DNA from: an uncultured Brevundimonas sp. | Lineage (GTDB): Bacteria; Pseudomonadota; Alphaproteobacteria; Caulobacterales; Caulobacteraceae | Direction: 5' to 3' | DNA length: 5,946 nt | Assembly: GCA_946481425.1 (NCBI GenBank) | Contig: CAMLNT010000150.1 | Location: 1-5,946 of the forward strand | In this document: one piece after another, positions 5,240 to 5,946 of the stretch | How the letters are laid out: every line of letters starts with the position of its first letter | How positions within the stretch are numbered: position 1 is the stretch's first letter | The notes under the pieces: model-generated | What the model saw: the letters and a program-made list of their open reading frames with translations, nothing else | The model's database searches: none | Told to the model about the DNA's origin: nothing | Made by a program: the position numbers and the translations under genes

Positions 5240-5269
5240 CTGACGCCTTCCCCTTAGGAAGCGCATAGG
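5240..5269 (+). promoter_or_regulatory. Weak candidate promoter for the CoA-transferase gene
   Basis: CTGACG (5240-5245) is one base from the TTGACG -35 of alphaproteobacterial housekeeping promoters. CATAGG (5264-5269) is a poor -10 at 18 nt spacing. It lies in the 97-nt gap before the CoA-transferase start. A 5-bp inverted repeat follows (GCCCG 5269-5273, CGGGC 5285-5289). Only the -35 match is notable. Confidence 0.25.
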
Positions 5270-5312
5270 CCCGCGTTTATTCATCGGGCGATCAAGAAAT
5301 CAGGCGGGAGCG

Positions 5313-5946
5313 ATGCAGAAAGTCTATCCGGACGCGAAATCCGCGCTCGAAGGGCTCACCTTCGACGGCATGACGGTGATGTCGGGGGGCTTCGGCCTCT
5401 GCGGAATCCCGGAGTTCCTGATCGCCGCCCTGCGCGACACGGGCGTCAAAGGCCTGACGGTCATCTCCAACAATGCGGGCGTTGACGGCTTCGGCCTCGG
5501 CCAGCTGCTGGAGACCCGCCAGATCGCCAAGATGATCTCGTCCTACGTCGGCGAGAACAAGGAGTTCGAGCGCCAGTACCTGGCCGGTGAGCTCCAGCTC
5601 GAGTTCAACCCGCAAGGCACGCTCGCCGAGCGCATCCGCGCCGGCGGCGCAGGCATTCCGGCCTTCTTCACCGCCACCGGCGTCGGCACCCTGGTCGCCG
5701 AGGGCAAGGAAGTGCGCAACTTCGACGGTCGCGACTATGTCATGGAAACCGGCCTGGTCGCCGATCTGTCGATCGTGAAGGCCTGGAAGGCTGACGAGCG
5801 CGGCAATCTCGTCTTCCGCAAGACCGCCCGCAACTTCAACCCGATGATGGCGACCGCCGGCAAGGCCTGCGTGGTCGAGGTCGAGGAGATCGTCCCGACC
5901 GGCTCGCTGGACCCCGACCACATCCATACGCCGGGTATCTACGTCG
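5313..5946 (+). CDS. 3-oxoacid CoA-transferase subunit A (partial, 3' end outside window)
   Basis: The frame from the ATG at 5313 is open to the window end, giving 211 residues with about 20-25 missing compared with typical alpha subunits. The N-terminus (MQKVYPDA) and the signature at 18-33 (D-G, then [11 protein letters not shown]) are those of the alpha subunit of family I CoA-transferases of the SCOT/ScoA/AtoD type. Further typical segments are ISNNAGVD (52-59), [32 protein letters not shown] and FNPMMATA. The enzyme moves CoA between succinyl-CoA and acetoacetate in ketone-body and polyhydroxybutyrate-linked metabolism. The catalytic Glu is on the beta subunit, normally encoded directly downstream and not visible here. 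GGGAG lies only 2 nt before the ATG and AGG 8 nt before it, but the start fits the family N-terminus. Close relatives act on acetate or 3-oxoadipate, so the exact substrate (scoA versus atoD or pcaI) cannot be fixed from this part. Confidence 0.93.
   Translation, partial: MQKVYPDAKSALEGLTFDGMTVMSGGFGLCGIPEFLIAALRDTGVKGLTVISNNAGVDGFGLGQLLETRQIAKMISSYVGENKEFERQYLAGELQLEFNPQGTLAERIRAGGAGIPAFFTATGVGTLVAEGKEVRNFDGRDYVMETGLVADLSIVKAWKADERGNLVFRKTARNFNPMMATAGKACVVEVEEIVPTGSLDPDHIHTPGIYV

Overview
The window is GC-rich and compact. It reads as chromosomal DNA of an alphaproteobacterium, most likely Caulobacteraceae (Caulobacter/Brevundimonas-like). That placement rests on protein character and codon bias recalled from memory, not on a search. 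I see no insertion sequence, phage gene, CRISPR array, tRNA or rRNA, and the genes look like ordinary core and metabolic genes.

Layout. Positions 1-81 hold the last 26 codons of a + strand gene that looks like chorismate synthase (aroC). At 134-832 (+) is a pirin-family bicupin protein with all four metal ligands. At 902-1177 (+) is a small predicted lipoprotein with a glycine-zipper-like segment; its ribosome binding site and start codon lie inside a strong inverted repeat. A hairpin at 1257-1286 separates it from a convergent - strand operon, queC-queE-queD (3117 down to 1398), whose genes overlap by 4 nt at each junction. The operon encodes three consecutive steps from 7,8-dihydroneopterin triphosphate to preQ0, the precursor of queuosine. 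Divergent from queC is cutA (3169-3498, +). Next comes a 545-residue hybrid sensor kinase (3578-5215, +) with a CBS-pair-like N-terminus, a DHp domain, an ATPase domain and a receiver. The window ends inside the alpha subunit gene of a 3-oxoacid CoA-transferase (5313 onward, +).

Points of interest. The hybrid kinase has Arg169 where the phosphoacceptor His of the H-box should be, and there is no other histidine in its DHp region, while the ATP-binding boxes and the receiver look intact. QueD keeps its three zinc-ligand histidines but lacks the usual catalytic Cys and the Glu of the C-terminal ET motif. Three translation start regions (lipoprotein, queE, hybrid kinase) lie in perfect inverted repeats that would pair the Shine-Dalgarno sequence, the start codon or both. 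None of these amounts to a clearly new multi-gene system; the pseudokinase-like hybrid protein is the best lead.
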